DNA of 64,000 bases from an uncultured Bacteroidales bacterium (lineage in GTDB: Bacteria; Bacteroidota; Bacteroidia; Bacteroidales; P3): positions 248,001-312,000 of the forward strand of contig ONBB01000001.1 in assembly GCA_900315935.1 (NCBI GenBank), in the 5' to 3' direction. Both the position numbers and the translations under genes were made by a program. Of the stretch, positions 33,712 through 42,874 are shown in pieces; position 1 is the stretch's first letter, and each line of letters opens with the position of its first letter. The notes below the pieces were generated by a model that saw only the letters and a list, made by a program, of their open reading frames with translations, was not told the origin of the DNA and did no database searches.

Positions 33712-34602
33712 ATGACAATATCGCAAGCGTTTGACCAGTTGGATCGAAACTTGTGTGTTTCAATGAACACACGTACTTTGATTTCTAATCGCCATAACAA
33801 TATTGCCAAACGGGTGAATTACGACTTCCGTGGGCTTTCTGGAAGTACATCTTATACCAGATATGTGGGGTCATACGGTAGAGGAACAGCCATAGAAGGT
33901 ATCAGCGACATTGATATGCTTATGGTTCTTCCGTATGATACGTATTATAGGTATAACAATTACAATTATAATGGTCAATCTGCTTTGCTGCAAGCAGTAA
34001 AGAATTCCATTAAAGTCACTTATCCAAATACAGATTTGAAAGGTGACGGCCAAATCGTACAGGTTTCTTTTTCTGATGGCATGATGTTCGAGATAGTGCC
34101 TTGTTTTCTGAATAACGATGGCAGTTATACTTACCCAGATAGTAATGGAGGTGGTAGTTGGTTGACAACCAATCCTGTTCCCGAAATAGAGGCCATAAAA
34201 CAAATGAATGCGGATTGTAATGGCAATCTTTATCCTTTATGCAGAATGACTCGTGCCTGGAAAGACGAGCATTCAATAGACATAAAGGGTTATTTGGTTG
34301 ACCTTATGGCTTACCGTTTTCTCTCAAACTATGAGCATCGCACGAAGACATCAGTATATCATGACTATATGATGCGCGATTTCTTTTTATTCCTATCAGA
34401 AGTTTCCTATACACAGGCATCGTTCAGAATGCCTGGGAGTAACCGCTTGTACGATAATAGGGGATATTTCCAATCTGCTGCTGGCAAGGCATACGAAGCG
34501 GCGGTAGAAGCGATTGCAAAAGACGAGAAGGGTTATCATTACACAGCATATAATAAGTGGAGGGAAATACTCGGTAATGAATTTCCGTACTATCAGGAAT
34601 AA
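33712..34602 (+). CDS. CD-NTase (SMODS-type nucleotidyltransferase) of CBASS
   Basis: The protein has 296 residues. The polymerase-beta-like active site is complete: G53-S54 in VGSYGRGTAIEG, D66 and D68 in SDIDML, and E127 in MFEIVPCF. The C-terminal region has CRMTRAWKDEHSIDIKG, typical of the SMODS/OAS-like helical domain. The enzyme should make a cyclic di- or trinucleotide when phage is sensed, activating the SLATT protein encoded just upstream. There are no Cap2/Cap3 genes, so this looks like a minimal type I CBASS. The nucleotide product cannot be told by reading. Confidence 0.92.
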   Translation: MTISQAFDQLDRNLCVSMNTRTLISNRHNNIAKRVNYDFRGLSGSTSYTRYVGSYGRGTAIEGISDIDMLMVLPYDTYYRYNNYNYNGQSALLQAVKNSIKVTYPNTDLKGDGQIVQVSFSDGMMFEIVPCFLNNDGSYTYPDSNGGGSWLTTNPVPEIEAIKQMNADCNGNLYPLCRMTRAWKDEHSIDIKGYLVDLMAYRFLSNYEHRTKTSVYHDYMMRDFFLFLSEVSYTQASFRMPGSNRLYDNRGYFQSAAGKAYEAAVEAIAKDEKGYHYTAYNKWREILGNEFPYYQE

Positions 34603-34605
34603 AAA

Positions 34606-35551
34606 ATGACGACTTTTGAACAAAAAAATATTCGACTCGCTTGTCAACAACTCATTCCTTTTCTTCAGTGAGACTTTAAAGCGATTGCTGGATAAAGATC
34701 CATACGGTTCGGGAAAGATAGACAATAATCTGCTTACACTGTCCTGTGCTGAACTCCAGATTTCACTTGACCTGGCAGTTCGTGCCACTTTGATGAAATT
34801 GCATGGGATAAAAAGTGTGTTGGTTTCAAGCCATAAGAATCTGCCCGAATGTGAATTGGAAAAACTGTATTCAGAGAATAAGTTAAAAGTTGAAGAGTTT
34901 GATAGTCAGAAGAATTTCCTCAAATCAGGGGACAAATGCAGATTGACCAAAGCAGAATACAAAGAAATAGACTGATTTCAGATTTATCGCAACAAGATAG
35001 TTCATTTTACCTGTGATTTTTCCAGTCAAGACCTGTCGTGTTTGCGAGACGATGTTCTATACTACATCGTTCATGTGATTTTGGTATTGCTTGCAGATAC
35101 TACCACACGAGAGACACCTTCGGAGTTCCTTCAAAGCAAGCTGGGGTCTGATGAGTATAAAAGAATCAAGGAATACGAGCCCTATGTTAGGGCAATGGAG
35201 CGCTACGCAAAAAAGAATTCAAAGACGGTATGGACTTGTATAGGATGCTCGAACCGCACATACATACCTGAGGAAGACTACTGTTATTGTTGTGGGTATG
35301 AGACTCTATCAGGCTATCGACGAGTGGATTGCGGAATTTGCGGAACGAGGAATTCGGTTATTTACGACGACTGGGATATTCACAATGAAGGCAATCGTCA
35401 TACAATGCCTGGCATGTGCCTAAATTGTGAAGAGCATACATTTGTGTTTGAATGTCCAGAATGTGGAGAGGCACATGATGCTTTATTAAATCATGCAAGG
35501 GATTATTGCTCAGAAGGATGTTGCGTGAATAATAAGAAACCTAAAAACTGA
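34606..35551 (+). pseudogene. HEPN-like plus zinc-ribbon protein, broken by a frameshift and an in-frame stop
   Basis: The ATG at 34606 starts MTTFEQK and then shifts frame at a run of seven A (34622-34628) to reach IFDSLVNNSFLFFSETLKRL. That frame continues to TAEYKEID-like sequence, meets TGA at 34973-34975, and carries straight on in the same frame as FQIYRNKIVHFTCDFSS. RNKIVH fits the RxxxxH motif of HEPN ribonucleases. The last 100 residues have three Cys-rich pairs (CIGCSN, CYCCGY, CGICGT, CLNC, CPECG), that is, zinc ribbons. An alternative is TTG initiation at 34616 and a second start after the stop, giving two proteins of 119 and 169 residues. Confidence 0.6.
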
Positions 35552-35555
35552 TGAC

Positions 35556-35618
35556 ATGAAATATCTGAAAGGCGTTTGGCGATTTCGCAGGTTAATGTTT
35601 TGGCCGAGGTGGAGGTAA
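35556..35618 (+). CDS. Possible 20-residue Trp/Arg-rich peptide
   Basis: An ATG 4 bp after the previous stop opens a 20-codon frame with Trp at four positions and Arg at six, ending FWPRWR and TAA. It lies within the 60-bp element. The equivalent frame in the other copy has two internal stops but keeps FWPRWR and the stop. It may be chance, a leader peptide, or a real microprotein. Confidence 0.2.
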   Translation: MKYLKGVWRFRRLMFWPRWR

Positions 35619-35623
35619 ACGTA
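35564..35623 (+). promoter_or_regulatory. 60-bp conserved element upstream of the SIR2-HerA pair
   Basis: Second copy of the element at 33051-33110, in the same orientation and a similar position, about 30 bp before the start of the first gene of a defence pair. No other copy was found in the window by eye. Confidence 0.6.
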
Positions 35624-35652
35624 ATATTTAGTAAGTAATCAAGAATTGAATT

Positions 35653-36825
35653 ATGAATCACGATCAGATAAGACACTTGCGTAATTTGCGGTTATTGCTG
35701 TCGCGAAACAAATCACCCTTGGGGTTTCTTTTAGCAGCAGGATGCCCTCGTTCTGTGAAAGAATCGGCAGGTGCTTCGTTGTTGCCTGACATGAGCGGTT
35801 TGACCAAGATTATCAATGATGCTCATGCTTCTGACCCGGCAACTTCCCCATATAAACGTTTGATGGAAGAACTGGGCAAAGCATGGAAAGACTCTTCAAA
35901 CCTTGAAGAGGTGTTGACCTATATCCGCACAATGAAAGAGGTGTCAACAGGTGGCGGCATTGTTCGTGGTTTTTCTGAAGATGAGCTGACTGACTTGGAA
36001 AAAGAAATATGTCAGACCATAGCGACGAATGTTTCTAAAGATTTGCCAGCTGATGACAATTCGTACAAACGATTTGCACGTTGGGTGGGATCTATTGACA
36101 GGATGGAGCCTGTAGAGATATTCACGACGAATTATGATTTGCTCATCGAACAAGCTTTAGAGGAACATGGAATTCCGTTTTACGATGGTTTTTCTGGCTC
36201 AAGGTATCCGTTTTTTGATGTTCATTCCGTTGAAGACAATAAACTGCCACCGTATTGGGCAAGGTTATGGAAATTGCATGGTTCGGTAAACTGGAAAGCC
36301 ATGAGCTCGGGCGTTTGCCGTGTGACGAAAGGTGTGGCAGGTTCGCCTGAACTGATTTATCCATCCAAACTGAAATATGACCAAAGTCGCAAAATGCCAT
36401 TTCTAGCCATGTCTGACCGCTTGACCCAATTCCTCTTAAAGCCTCATGCTGTGTTGTTCGTATGTGGTTATTCATTTGGCGATGAGCATATCAACGATAC
36501 TATTATCAATGCCTTGAAGGTGAATCAGACAGCAAACGTCGTGGCTTTGATGTTCGGGAAAATGACGAAAGATCCCAATAAAAAACTGACTTCGCCAGAA
36601 GCGGTTAAGAGAGCCTTGGAACGCCCGAACCTTAGTGTTTGGAATGATGATGAAGCAGTAATAGGAGCACAACGACGTGAGTGGGCTGAGTTTGTGGATA
36701 GCAATAATGAGTTTGCAAATTTCACATTGAACAAAGTGGATAATAGAGTCTCTCTTGGAAACTTTGGTGATTTTGCCACATTCCTGTCAGAACTTATAGG
36801 AGACCAACCCGATGCCGACAAATAA
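35653..36825 (+). CDS. SIR2-family protein of a SIR2-HerA defence pair
   Basis: The protein has 390 residues. An NAD-binding Rossmann region starts at GFLLAAGCPRS (24-34). IFTTNYDLLIEQALE at 157-171 and LWKLHGSVNW with H209 give the SIR2 catalytic Asn/Asp-His set, and VLFVCGYSFGDEHINDTI is the typical late block. Sir2-like defence proteins deplete NAD+ upon infection. The gene overlaps the HerA gene by 14 bp, the organisation of known SIR2-HerA systems in which the two proteins form one complex. It is preceded by the 60-bp element. Confidence 0.92.
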   Translation: MNHDQIRHLRNLRLLLSRNKSPLGFLLAAGCPRSVKESAGASLLPDMSGLTKIINDAHASDPATSPYKRLMEELGKAWKDSSNLEEVLTYIRTMKEVSTGGGIVRGFSEDELTDLEKEICQTIATNVSKDLPADDNSYKRFARWVGSIDRMEPVEIFTTNYDLLIEQALEEHGIPFYDGFSGSRYPFFDVHSVEDNKLPPYWARLWKLHGSVNWKAMSSGVCRVTKGVAGSPELIYPSKLKYDQSRKMPFLAMSDRLTQFLLKPHAVLFVCGYSFGDEHINDTIINALKVNQTANVVALMFGKMTKDPNKKLTSPEAVKRALERPNLSVWNDDEAVIGAQRREWAEFVDSNNEFANFTLNKVDNRVSLGNFGDFATFLSELIGDQPDADK

Positions 36826-38683
36826 TAACCCAGCTGTAATAGGTGTTGTAAGAAGCATTTCCGGGACTAATGTATCGGTTCTGCTTTACTCATCCATGAA
36901 TTCCACTATTTCCTATATTTATGGCAATGGATATAAGATTGGTCAAGTGGGTGGCTTTGTGAAGATTCCGCAAGGTTTTGTCAACCTGTATGGGATTATC
37001 GTGCAAATCGGTGCTGATGCCGTCCCAGAATCTTCGCGCGAGGAGGCAAACACCGGTTATCGTTGGATGACTGTACAACTGGTAGGTGAGGGTGCTAAAG
37101 GACAGCCCTTTGAGCGGGGTATTTCCCAATATCCTATGATTGACGATGAGGTGTATATTGTGACGGAGGAAGACTTGGTGAATATTTATGGACGGTTGCA
37201 TGGTGCTGAGTTCGTGTCGGTTGGTACCATATCGGGTGCTGAAAATATACCTGCATTGATAGACGTAAACAAACTCGTATGTCGGCACTGTGCCATAGTG
37301 GGTTCAACAGGCACTGGAAAATCAACAACGGTAGCTGGTCTTATCAATACACTGATTGATAACAATATGTTCCCATCATCGCGCATCATATTGGTTGACA
37401 TTCATGGTGAATACGGCAAAACATTCAAGGACAGGGCTAATGTTTTTAGAATAACACCTGAGGATGCGGTGGAGAAGAATCTTGTGGTTCCTTATTGGGC
37501 AATGAGATTCGATGAATTTGTAAGTTTTGCTTTTGGCGACATTTCTGACAACGACAGGCATCCTCTCTCTGATTTGGTGTTAAAACTGAAGAAACTTACG
37601 ATAGAGAAGAACCCTGTTCTGTTTTCATACTTGAACAAAGACAATATCACCGTTGATACTCCTATCCCTTTTAGCATCAAAAGGCTGTTTCTTTATCTCT
37701 ATCGACAGATGTTCTCTACCCATACGTGTGCAGGAACTGGTCAGAGGTTTTGTGCGATAGATGAGGATTTCGATGCTACTAAGACGACGGAAGCCTTTGC
37801 AACAGATGCTGACGAGAAGCCATTAACTGGTAGTTTGGAACCATTAGTTCTTCCCCAATACAAAGAGCAACAGCAGTCTAGGGTGTTTCTGTCATCGGCT
37901 CCCATGTCCATAAAGAGACAATTGATTTCACTTCGGGCAAAACTAGATGATCCGCGTTTTGACTTTGCACTGAACCCGAAAGGATTTGTGCCTGATTCGG
38001 TTGGGTATACAGACAGTGATATCAATGCGCTCCTGCGTATTTGGATGGGTGAGAAGACGCTTTCAGTATTCGATGTGTCTGGAGTACCGAGCGGCATATT
38101 GCATGATATTATCGGAATTCTACTTCGCGTCATGTACGATTCGTTGTTCTGGGGTCGCAATCTTGCCCAGGGTGGCAAATCGCGTCCGCTGCTGATTGTC
38201 ATGGAGGAAGCCCACAATTATTTAGGTAGCGATAATAGCAGCCGGGCATCCAAAATTGTACGACGAATTGTGAAGGAAGGTAGAAAATATGGTATCAGTG
38301 CCATGATTGTCAGCCAACGCCCATCAGAGATTGACCCGACAATCCTGTCTCAATGCGGCACTACAATAGCATTGAGGTTGACCAATTCCAACGATAGGGG
38401 TATTGTTGCCAACACGGTGTCTGACAATCTTTCGAATTTGGTCAACATGTTGCCAATCCTAAAGACTGGTGAATCAATTATTGTTGGAGAGGCTGTGAGG
38501 ATGCCTATGCGGGCATGCATTACTTTCCCGGATAAGAAGAATCGCCCTGACAGTAATGACCCTGTTGTTGCATCTGATGAGAAAGGCAAAGGTGGTTGGA
38601 ACAATGTATTGGATATAAAGGACGAAGACTATCTTGATATTGTAAAGGCATGGCGGCTGCAACAAGTAAACTTAAAAAAATAA
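36812..38683 (+). CDS. HerA-like ATPase/helicase of a SIR2-HerA defence pair
   Basis: The protein has 623 residues. The N-terminal HAS-barrel-like region (1-150) has PAVIGVVRSISGTNVSV. Walker A is GSTGTGKSTT around K170, Walker B is LLIVMEEAHNYLG, and VSQRPSEIDPTILSQCGT is a sensor and arginine-finger region typical of HerA/FtsK-fold hexamers. In SIR2-HerA systems the hexamer scaffolds and regulates the NADase and can process DNA. The start ATG lies within the end of the SIR2 gene, which points to coupled translation. Confidence 0.93.
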   Translation: MPTNNNPAVIGVVRSISGTNVSVLLYSSMNSTISYIYGNGYKIGQVGGFVKIPQGFVNLYGIIVQIGADAVPESSREEANTGYRWMTVQLVGEGAKGQPFERGISQYPMIDDEVYIVTEEDLVNIYGRLHGAEFVSVGTISGAENIPALIDVNKLVCRHCAIVGSTGTGKSTTVAGLINTLIDNNMFPSSRIILVDIHGEYGKTFKDRANVFRITPEDAVEKNLVVPYWAMRFDEFVSFAFGDISDNDRHPLSDLVLKLKKLTIEKNPVLFSYLNKDNITVDTPIPFSIKRLFLYLYRQMFSTHTCAGTGQRFCAIDEDFDATKTTEAFATDADEKPLTGSLEPLVLPQYKEQQQSRVFLSSAPMSIKRQLISLRAKLDDPRFDFALNPKGFVPDSVGYTDSDINALLRIWMGEKTLSVFDVSGVPSGILHDIIGILLRVMYDSLFWGRNLAQGGKSRPLLIVMEEAHNYLGSDNSSRASKIVRRIVKEGRKYGISAMIVSQRPSEIDPTILSQCGTTIALRLTNSNDRGIVANTVSDNLSNLVNMLPILKTGESIIVGEAVRMPMRACITFPDKKNRPDSNDPVVASDEKGKGGWNNVLDIKDEDYLDIVKAWRLQQVNLKK

Positions 38684-38687
38684 AGAT

Positions 38688-38900
38688 ATGGAAAGACAAT
38701 ACGTGACATCGTCAAACATCTTATCTATCGGCTACGATCCAGACAACATGATTTTGGAGGTCGAATTCACAACGGGTGCTGTATATCAGTATTATGATGT
38801 GCCCCAAAGTATTTACGATGGCCTGATGGCTGCCGATTCGCACGGCACCTTCCTCTCGTCATACGTGAAGAAAGGCGGGTATCGTTATGCCCAGGTGTAG
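38688..38900 (+). CDS. KTSC-domain small protein
   Basis: The protein has 70 residues. It has SSNILSIGYDPDNMILEVEF, TGAVYQYYDVPQSIYDGLM and a C-terminal SYVKKGGYRY, matching the KTSC domain (named for conserved residues near the C-terminus; here the serine-tyrosine version). Members are small and often encoded near mobile or defence genes. The gene starts 4 bp after HerA and may be part of the same transcript. Function unknown. Confidence 0.85.
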   Translation: MERQYVTSSNILSIGYDPDNMILEVEFTTGAVYQYYDVPQSIYDGLMAADSHGTFLSSYVKKGGYRYAQV

Positions 38901-38945
38901 TGGTGCTGTTGGGGTGGTGTGTAAGGTTGATGAATAAAGTTTGAT

Positions 38946-39668
38946 ATGTTGTACATTAGTTCCATCAGAGTATTTAAGGAATGTGATGAGAGTCTGAGGA
39001 AGAATCTTCAGACTGATGAGCCGTTTGTTTTTGGAAAGAATGAATATGATGATTTCTTTGCAAAGAATATCTCTGTATATGCTATCGTGGGCAAGAATGG
39101 AAGAGGAAAATCAACCCTTCTGGAGTTGATGTTCAGGATGGTGAACAATCTTAGCTATGTCCTGCTTCGTGATATCCAGCGGTCTGGAGCGTATCCTTTA
39201 CGTTATGTTTATGGTCTATGGGCAGATTTGGATTATGAATTGGATGGCCAACAATATCGGCTTTGTTGCCAGAATGATAGTGTGGTCTTGATGAGGATTA
39301 GCCCAACTAAAGATTATGTGATTGTTGATGCAAAAGTAACAGTACCACATGTGAGTTTGAATTGTGTGGAATACCCCAAAGATGGCAAATATATAATTGA
39401 TATTGAGCAGTATCGGGAGTTGGCAAAAGAGCTGTTCTACACTGTTGTGGTAAACTACAGCATGCAGGCTTACGTGGAACAGGACTTTCAACATGAAAGT
39501 ACAGAATGGGGGAATGGTACACCTTACAGTACTCATAGGGCGGTTGATGCATGGATTAATGGCTTGTTCCACAAAAACGATGGTTACATGTATCCCATTG
39601 TGCTGAATCCGTATCGCAAAGACGGAAAGTATGAACCGCTGAGGGAAGATGAAGTGATGGCGTTATGA
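38946..39668 (+). pseudogene. Truncated relative of the 708-residue ABC-type ATPase
   Basis: The protein has 240 residues. It aligns by eye with the first 280 residues of the 21.6-kb ATPase: AIVGKNGRGKSTLLELMFRMVNNLSY (Walker A at residues 46-56; shown here in full length is not needed), ELFYTVVVNYSMQAY and LFHKNDGYMYPIVLNPY. It stops after EDEVMAL, well before the ABC signature and Walker B. Without these parts it cannot complete an ATPase site, so it is probably a remnant. A separate regulatory role as an N-terminal fragment is possible. Confidence 0.75.
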
Positions 39669-39705
39669 TTTTGTTTACAGCTTATTTGATTACGGCTTAC
39701 GATTT

Positions 39706-39935
39706 GTGACCCAAGACGAAAGATGGTTGTCGCGATACAATGAGGTGATGGAATTCATGGCCGCGAACCATCGAAATTCTTCCCGCCACCGCATTGAAGA
39801 ACACGATATGCTGAATGGCTAAAAGCTAACAGGAAAAAGATGAACGCAGGGGAACTGAAAGGAGAGCGGTTGAGTATGTTCAAAGAACTACTCACCTTGG
39901 TTGAAGAGAACAAAAGGAAGAATCAATATGCATAG
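39706..39935 (+). pseudogene. Remnant of a C-terminal protein tail, copy 2
   Basis: Reads FVTQDERWLSRYNEVMEFM, RHRIEEHDMLN then a stop, and after a frameshift ANRKKMNAGELKGE and ENKRKNQYA. It corresponds segment by segment to the remnant at 21.36-21.59 kb. It directly follows the truncated ATPase through a junction with no visible repeat. Confidence 0.6.
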
Positions 39936-39937
39936 AG

Positions 39938-39958
39938 ATTCCGCATCAGGTGCGGAAT
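39938..39958 (+). terminator. Hairpin, possible terminator
   Basis: ATTCCGCA pairs with TGCGGAAT over a TCAGG loop, but there is no immediate T-run. It could end transcription of the remnant genes or be a recombination leftover. Confidence 0.4.
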
Positions 39959-40307
39959 GAGAGGAATCAATAAAAAAATAGTATAACAACCATTGTGATT
40001 ATTGCTTTGAAGACGAGTTGATTAATGGTTAAACAGACGGCCCTCTGGAAAAAAAGTTTGAAAAAAGTGACCATCACGATGGCGAAAAACACTCCGTTTC
40101 TGACACTGTATAGATAGTACGGTTTGTTCGCTTCGCACAGAGGGAATAGGGAACGGGCACCTGCCCCGAGCTACTTGAGAGGATAAGTGAGGGAATAAAA
40201 CGGAGACGGATAGGGCGGAATAAATGAGGGGTGTCACAAGTTGTGATCTTACAGCAATAAAAGCCGAGAAAAACATGTTATCATTGTAGAAATATAGTTT
40301 TGAACTT
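39959..40307. other. Intergenic region before the BRO-type gene
   Basis: No coding sequence is supported. The only clear feature is a 13-bp palindrome, TCACAAGTTGTGA (40234-40246), about 60 bp upstream of the next start codon, which could be an operator. AT-rich sequence (TTATCATTGTAGAAATATAG) precedes the start. Confidence 0.4.
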
Positions 40308-41238
40308 ATGACGCAGAAGCATCAGATACAACTGTTTGAAGAAAAGAAAGTTCGCACGATTTGGGACGATGAACAGGAGACGTGGTACTTTTCCATCGTG
40401 GACGTGTGCGGGGTGCTCACCGATAGCGACTACCAAGCCGCCCGTAAGTACTGGAAAGTGCTGAAAGGCAGGTTGAAGAAGGAGGGTGATGAAACGGTAA
40501 CAAATTGTTATCAGTTGAGAATGAAAGCGCCTGATGACAAAATGCGCTCTACGGATGTTGCTGATACTGAACGGCTTTTCCGTCTGGTGCAGAGTATTCC
40601 CTCGAAAAAGGCGGAGCCGTTCAAGCAGTGGATGGCGCAGGTGGCGGCCCAGCGTATCGACCAGATGCAGGACCCCGAGCTGAACTTCGAGCAGGCGTAT
40701 GCGGATTACCGCCGTTTGGGCTATTCAGACAAGTGGATTAACCAAAGACTTCGTTCCATTGAAGTTCGTAAGGAGCTGACTGACGAGTGGGATAGGGCTG
40801 GCGTGACCGAGGGGCAACAGTATGCGTCATTGACGGACATCATCACCAGAGGTTGGAGCGGCAAGACCACCAAGCAGTATAAGCAGTTCAAGGGCTTGCA
40901 CAAGGAAAACCTGAGGGACAATATGACCAACCGATGGAGCAGCGAGAGCAGAGCCTTGCTTGCATGAACTATGCCGAGTCGCGACAGAGGAAGACGGAGT
41001 CAACATCGAGTTGGCACTGAATACGTTGGCGGAAGCATCTGCCACCGAGATTAGCAAATCCAAGAACCCCAAGGGCTTCAGACAGAGTGCTGAAGTGACC
41101 CGTCAAGGCAGCAAGATTGCGGGAGATGCCCGCAAGAAGCTGGAGGCGCAAGTAGGACATTCTGTGATTTCGCCCAACAAGGCATCGGATTATCTGCCTC
41201 CGGCAGAGGATGTGCAGGCGTTGCCGGCAGAGGAGTAA
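40308..41238 (+). pseudogene. BRO-N type phage antirepressor-like gene, broken by a 73-bp insertion
   Basis: The first frame gives 219 residues with an N-terminal BRO-like domain (IWDDEQETWYFSIVDVCGVL, DSDYQAARKYWKVLKGRL, MAQVAAQRIDQMQDPEL) and reaches NLRDNMTN. The family normally continues with an ELALNTLAEASATEIS-type tail, which is found 73 bp further on in a different frame (NIELALNTLAEASATEI to PPAEDVQALPAEE). Removing 40932-41004 would restore one reading frame of about 285 residues. Such genes occur in Bacteroidales capsule and defence regions; their role is unclear. As it stands two fragments could be made. Confidence 0.75.
40932..41004. other. 73-bp insertion in the BRO-type gene
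   Basis: It lies between codons ACC AAC and ATC GAG. The insertion ends in CAAC, repeating the bases before it, so a 4-base direct repeat flanks it. It is not obviously palindromic. Length 73 shifts the frame. Confidence 0.6.
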
Positions 41239-41369
41239 TGAGTCGGTGATTGAGATTATTCTCGGTGGTGTGAAATAATTTGTGATCACCGCAAGGTGAA
41301 CCTTTTCGTGTTTTTGGAGTTTCCCGATTTGAAATAAACAATAAGAATTAATCAATTAAACTAACATAT

Positions 41370-42626
41370 ATGTCTGAAAGAAAACGTATTTATCTCTGCC
41401 TCGCGCATATGAGCGATGCGGGTCTTGAACAGAAATACATCAAAGAAGCATTTGATACCAACTGGGTGGTGCCCTTGGGGCCGAACGTGAACGGTTTCGA
41501 GAAAGACCTTGAAGAGTTCGTTGGACAAAACAAGCGTGTTGTCGCGCTTTCGGCTGGTACCGCTGCGGTGCATCTGGCTCTGATCGCCGCTGGAGTGAAG
41601 GCGGGGGACGAGGTGATTGTGCAGTCGTTTACGTTTTGTGCTTCATCACACCCCATCACTTACCTTGGTGCCACACCTGTCTTCGTGGATTCTGAGAAGG
41701 ATTCATGGAATATGGACCCCGATCTACTTGAAGAGGCTATCAAGGACCGCATTGCCAAGACGGGCAAGAAGCCTGCGGCTATCATCCCTGTGGCTCTATA
41801 CGGCATGCCGTATCAGATCGACCGCATCATGGAGATTGCCAACCGCTACAACATCCCAGTCATCGAGGATGCCGCTGAGGGCTTTGGCAGCCGCTGGAAA
41901 GGGCAGGTGCTGGGCACCTTCGGTAAATACGGTGTGCTGTCGTTCAACGGCAACAAGATGATCACCACTAGTGGCGGCGGTGCTCTTATCACGGAGGATG
42001 AGGAACACTGGCGTGAGATTATGATGTACGCCACGCAGTACCGCGAGAGCTATCCGTACTATCAGCACGAGAAGATCGGCTTCAACTACCGTATGAGCAA
42101 TATCTGCGCCGGCATCGGCCGTGGACAAATGACCGTTGTGAATGACCATATCGCGCACCACAAGCACGTACAGGCTCTGTATGAGGAGCTGCTGAAGGAT
42201 GTGCCGGGCATCAAGGTGCATGGCAATCCCGACAGCCGCTACGATTCCAACTTCTGGCTCTGCACCATGACCATCGACCCCGAGGTGCGCATCAAAGGTC
42301 AGGAGAACGCCTACAAGACTATCGTGACGGGTGCCGTGGGCGGTGCCGCCGGTGTCATCCATGCTGCCGAGAGTGCCCACACGGATTGCGAGCCGAACGC
42401 TAATGTGGAGGCTCTGCGTGTTATTATGGACCAGGCCCAGATTGAGGCACGTCCGCTGTGGAAACCGATGCACAGGCAGCCTTGCTATAAGGATGCGCCG
42501 GCATACGTCAACGGCGTGAGTGAGGCATTATTCAAGATAGGCATGTGCCTGCCCGCCGGCCCGTATGTGAGCGACGATGACATTCATTATATCGTAGATA
42601 CGATAAAGAATGCGATAGTAGAGTGA
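41370..42626 (+). CDS. DegT/DnrJ/EryC1 sugar aminotransferase, PglE/PseC-like
   Basis: The protein has 418 residues. The PLP lysine is K196 in LSFNGNKMITTSGGG, a wording typical of UDP-4-keto-sugar aminotransferases and of pilin- or LPS-modification enzymes. It also has SAGTAAVHLALIAAG, VQSFTFCASSHPI and PVIEDAAEGFGSRW. It probably adds an amino group at C4 of a UDP-linked keto sugar using glutamate. Base composition is higher in GC than in the neighbouring defence genes, in keeping with the end of the island. A strong terminator follows its stop codon. Confidence 0.92.
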   Translation: MSERKRIYLCLAHMSDAGLEQKYIKEAFDTNWVVPLGPNVNGFEKDLEEFVGQNKRVVALSAGTAAVHLALIAAGVKAGDEVIVQSFTFCASSHPITYLGATPVFVDSEKDSWNMDPDLLEEAIKDRIAKTGKKPAAIIPVALYGMPYQIDRIMEIANRYNIPVIEDAAEGFGSRWKGQVLGTFGKYGVLSFNGNKMITTSGGGALITEDEEHWREIMMYATQYRESYPYYQHEKIGFNYRMSNICAGIGRGQMTVVNDHIAHHKHVQALYEELLKDVPGIKVHGNPDSRYDSNFWLCTMTIDPEVRIKGQENAYKTIVTGAVGGAAGVIHAAESAHTDCEPNANVEALRVIMDQAQIEARPLWKPMHRQPCYKDAPAYVNGVSEALFKIGMCLPAGPYVSDDDIHYIVDTIKNAIVE

Positions 42627-42647
42627 AAAGACAACGACACTAAAACA

Positions 42648-42684
42648 AGGCGCTTCGGAAACTCCCCGGAGCGCTTTGTTTTTT
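42648..42684 (+). terminator. Intrinsic terminator after the DegT gene
   Basis: GCGCTTCGG pairs with CCGGAGCGC (one G-U), loop AAACTCC, then TTTGTTTTTTC. Confidence 0.85.
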
Positions 42685-42699
42685 CAAGATGTCATATGT

Positions 42700-42734
42700 G
42701 TGGACCTAAATTTGCACAAACACAAACAATAAAT
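42700..42734 (+). promoter_or_regulatory. Two-block motif upstream of the dehydrogenase-like gene
   Basis: GTGGACCTAAATT, 13 other bases, then ACAATAAAT. The same two blocks with the same spacing occur at 43800-43834 upstream of ansA. Not a recognised Bacteroidetes promoter; possibly a regulator site. Confidence 0.45.
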
Positions 42735-42874
42735 GCAGAACAATGGCGTTACAATTGCAAATTCAGTGATTTTTCAAGGGGAATAAATAGCTGGCGGAAT
42801 GGTAAAAGGAGGCTCTCCGTCCTGCCGGTTTGAATGGAGAAAGTAATAGCAGAGCCTGCCAAATGACAGCAACA

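Noticed and set aside
40308..41238. Prophage remnant
   Set aside because: Only one BRO-type gene; no integrase, structural or lysis genes nearby, and such genes are common in Bacteroidales glycan loci.
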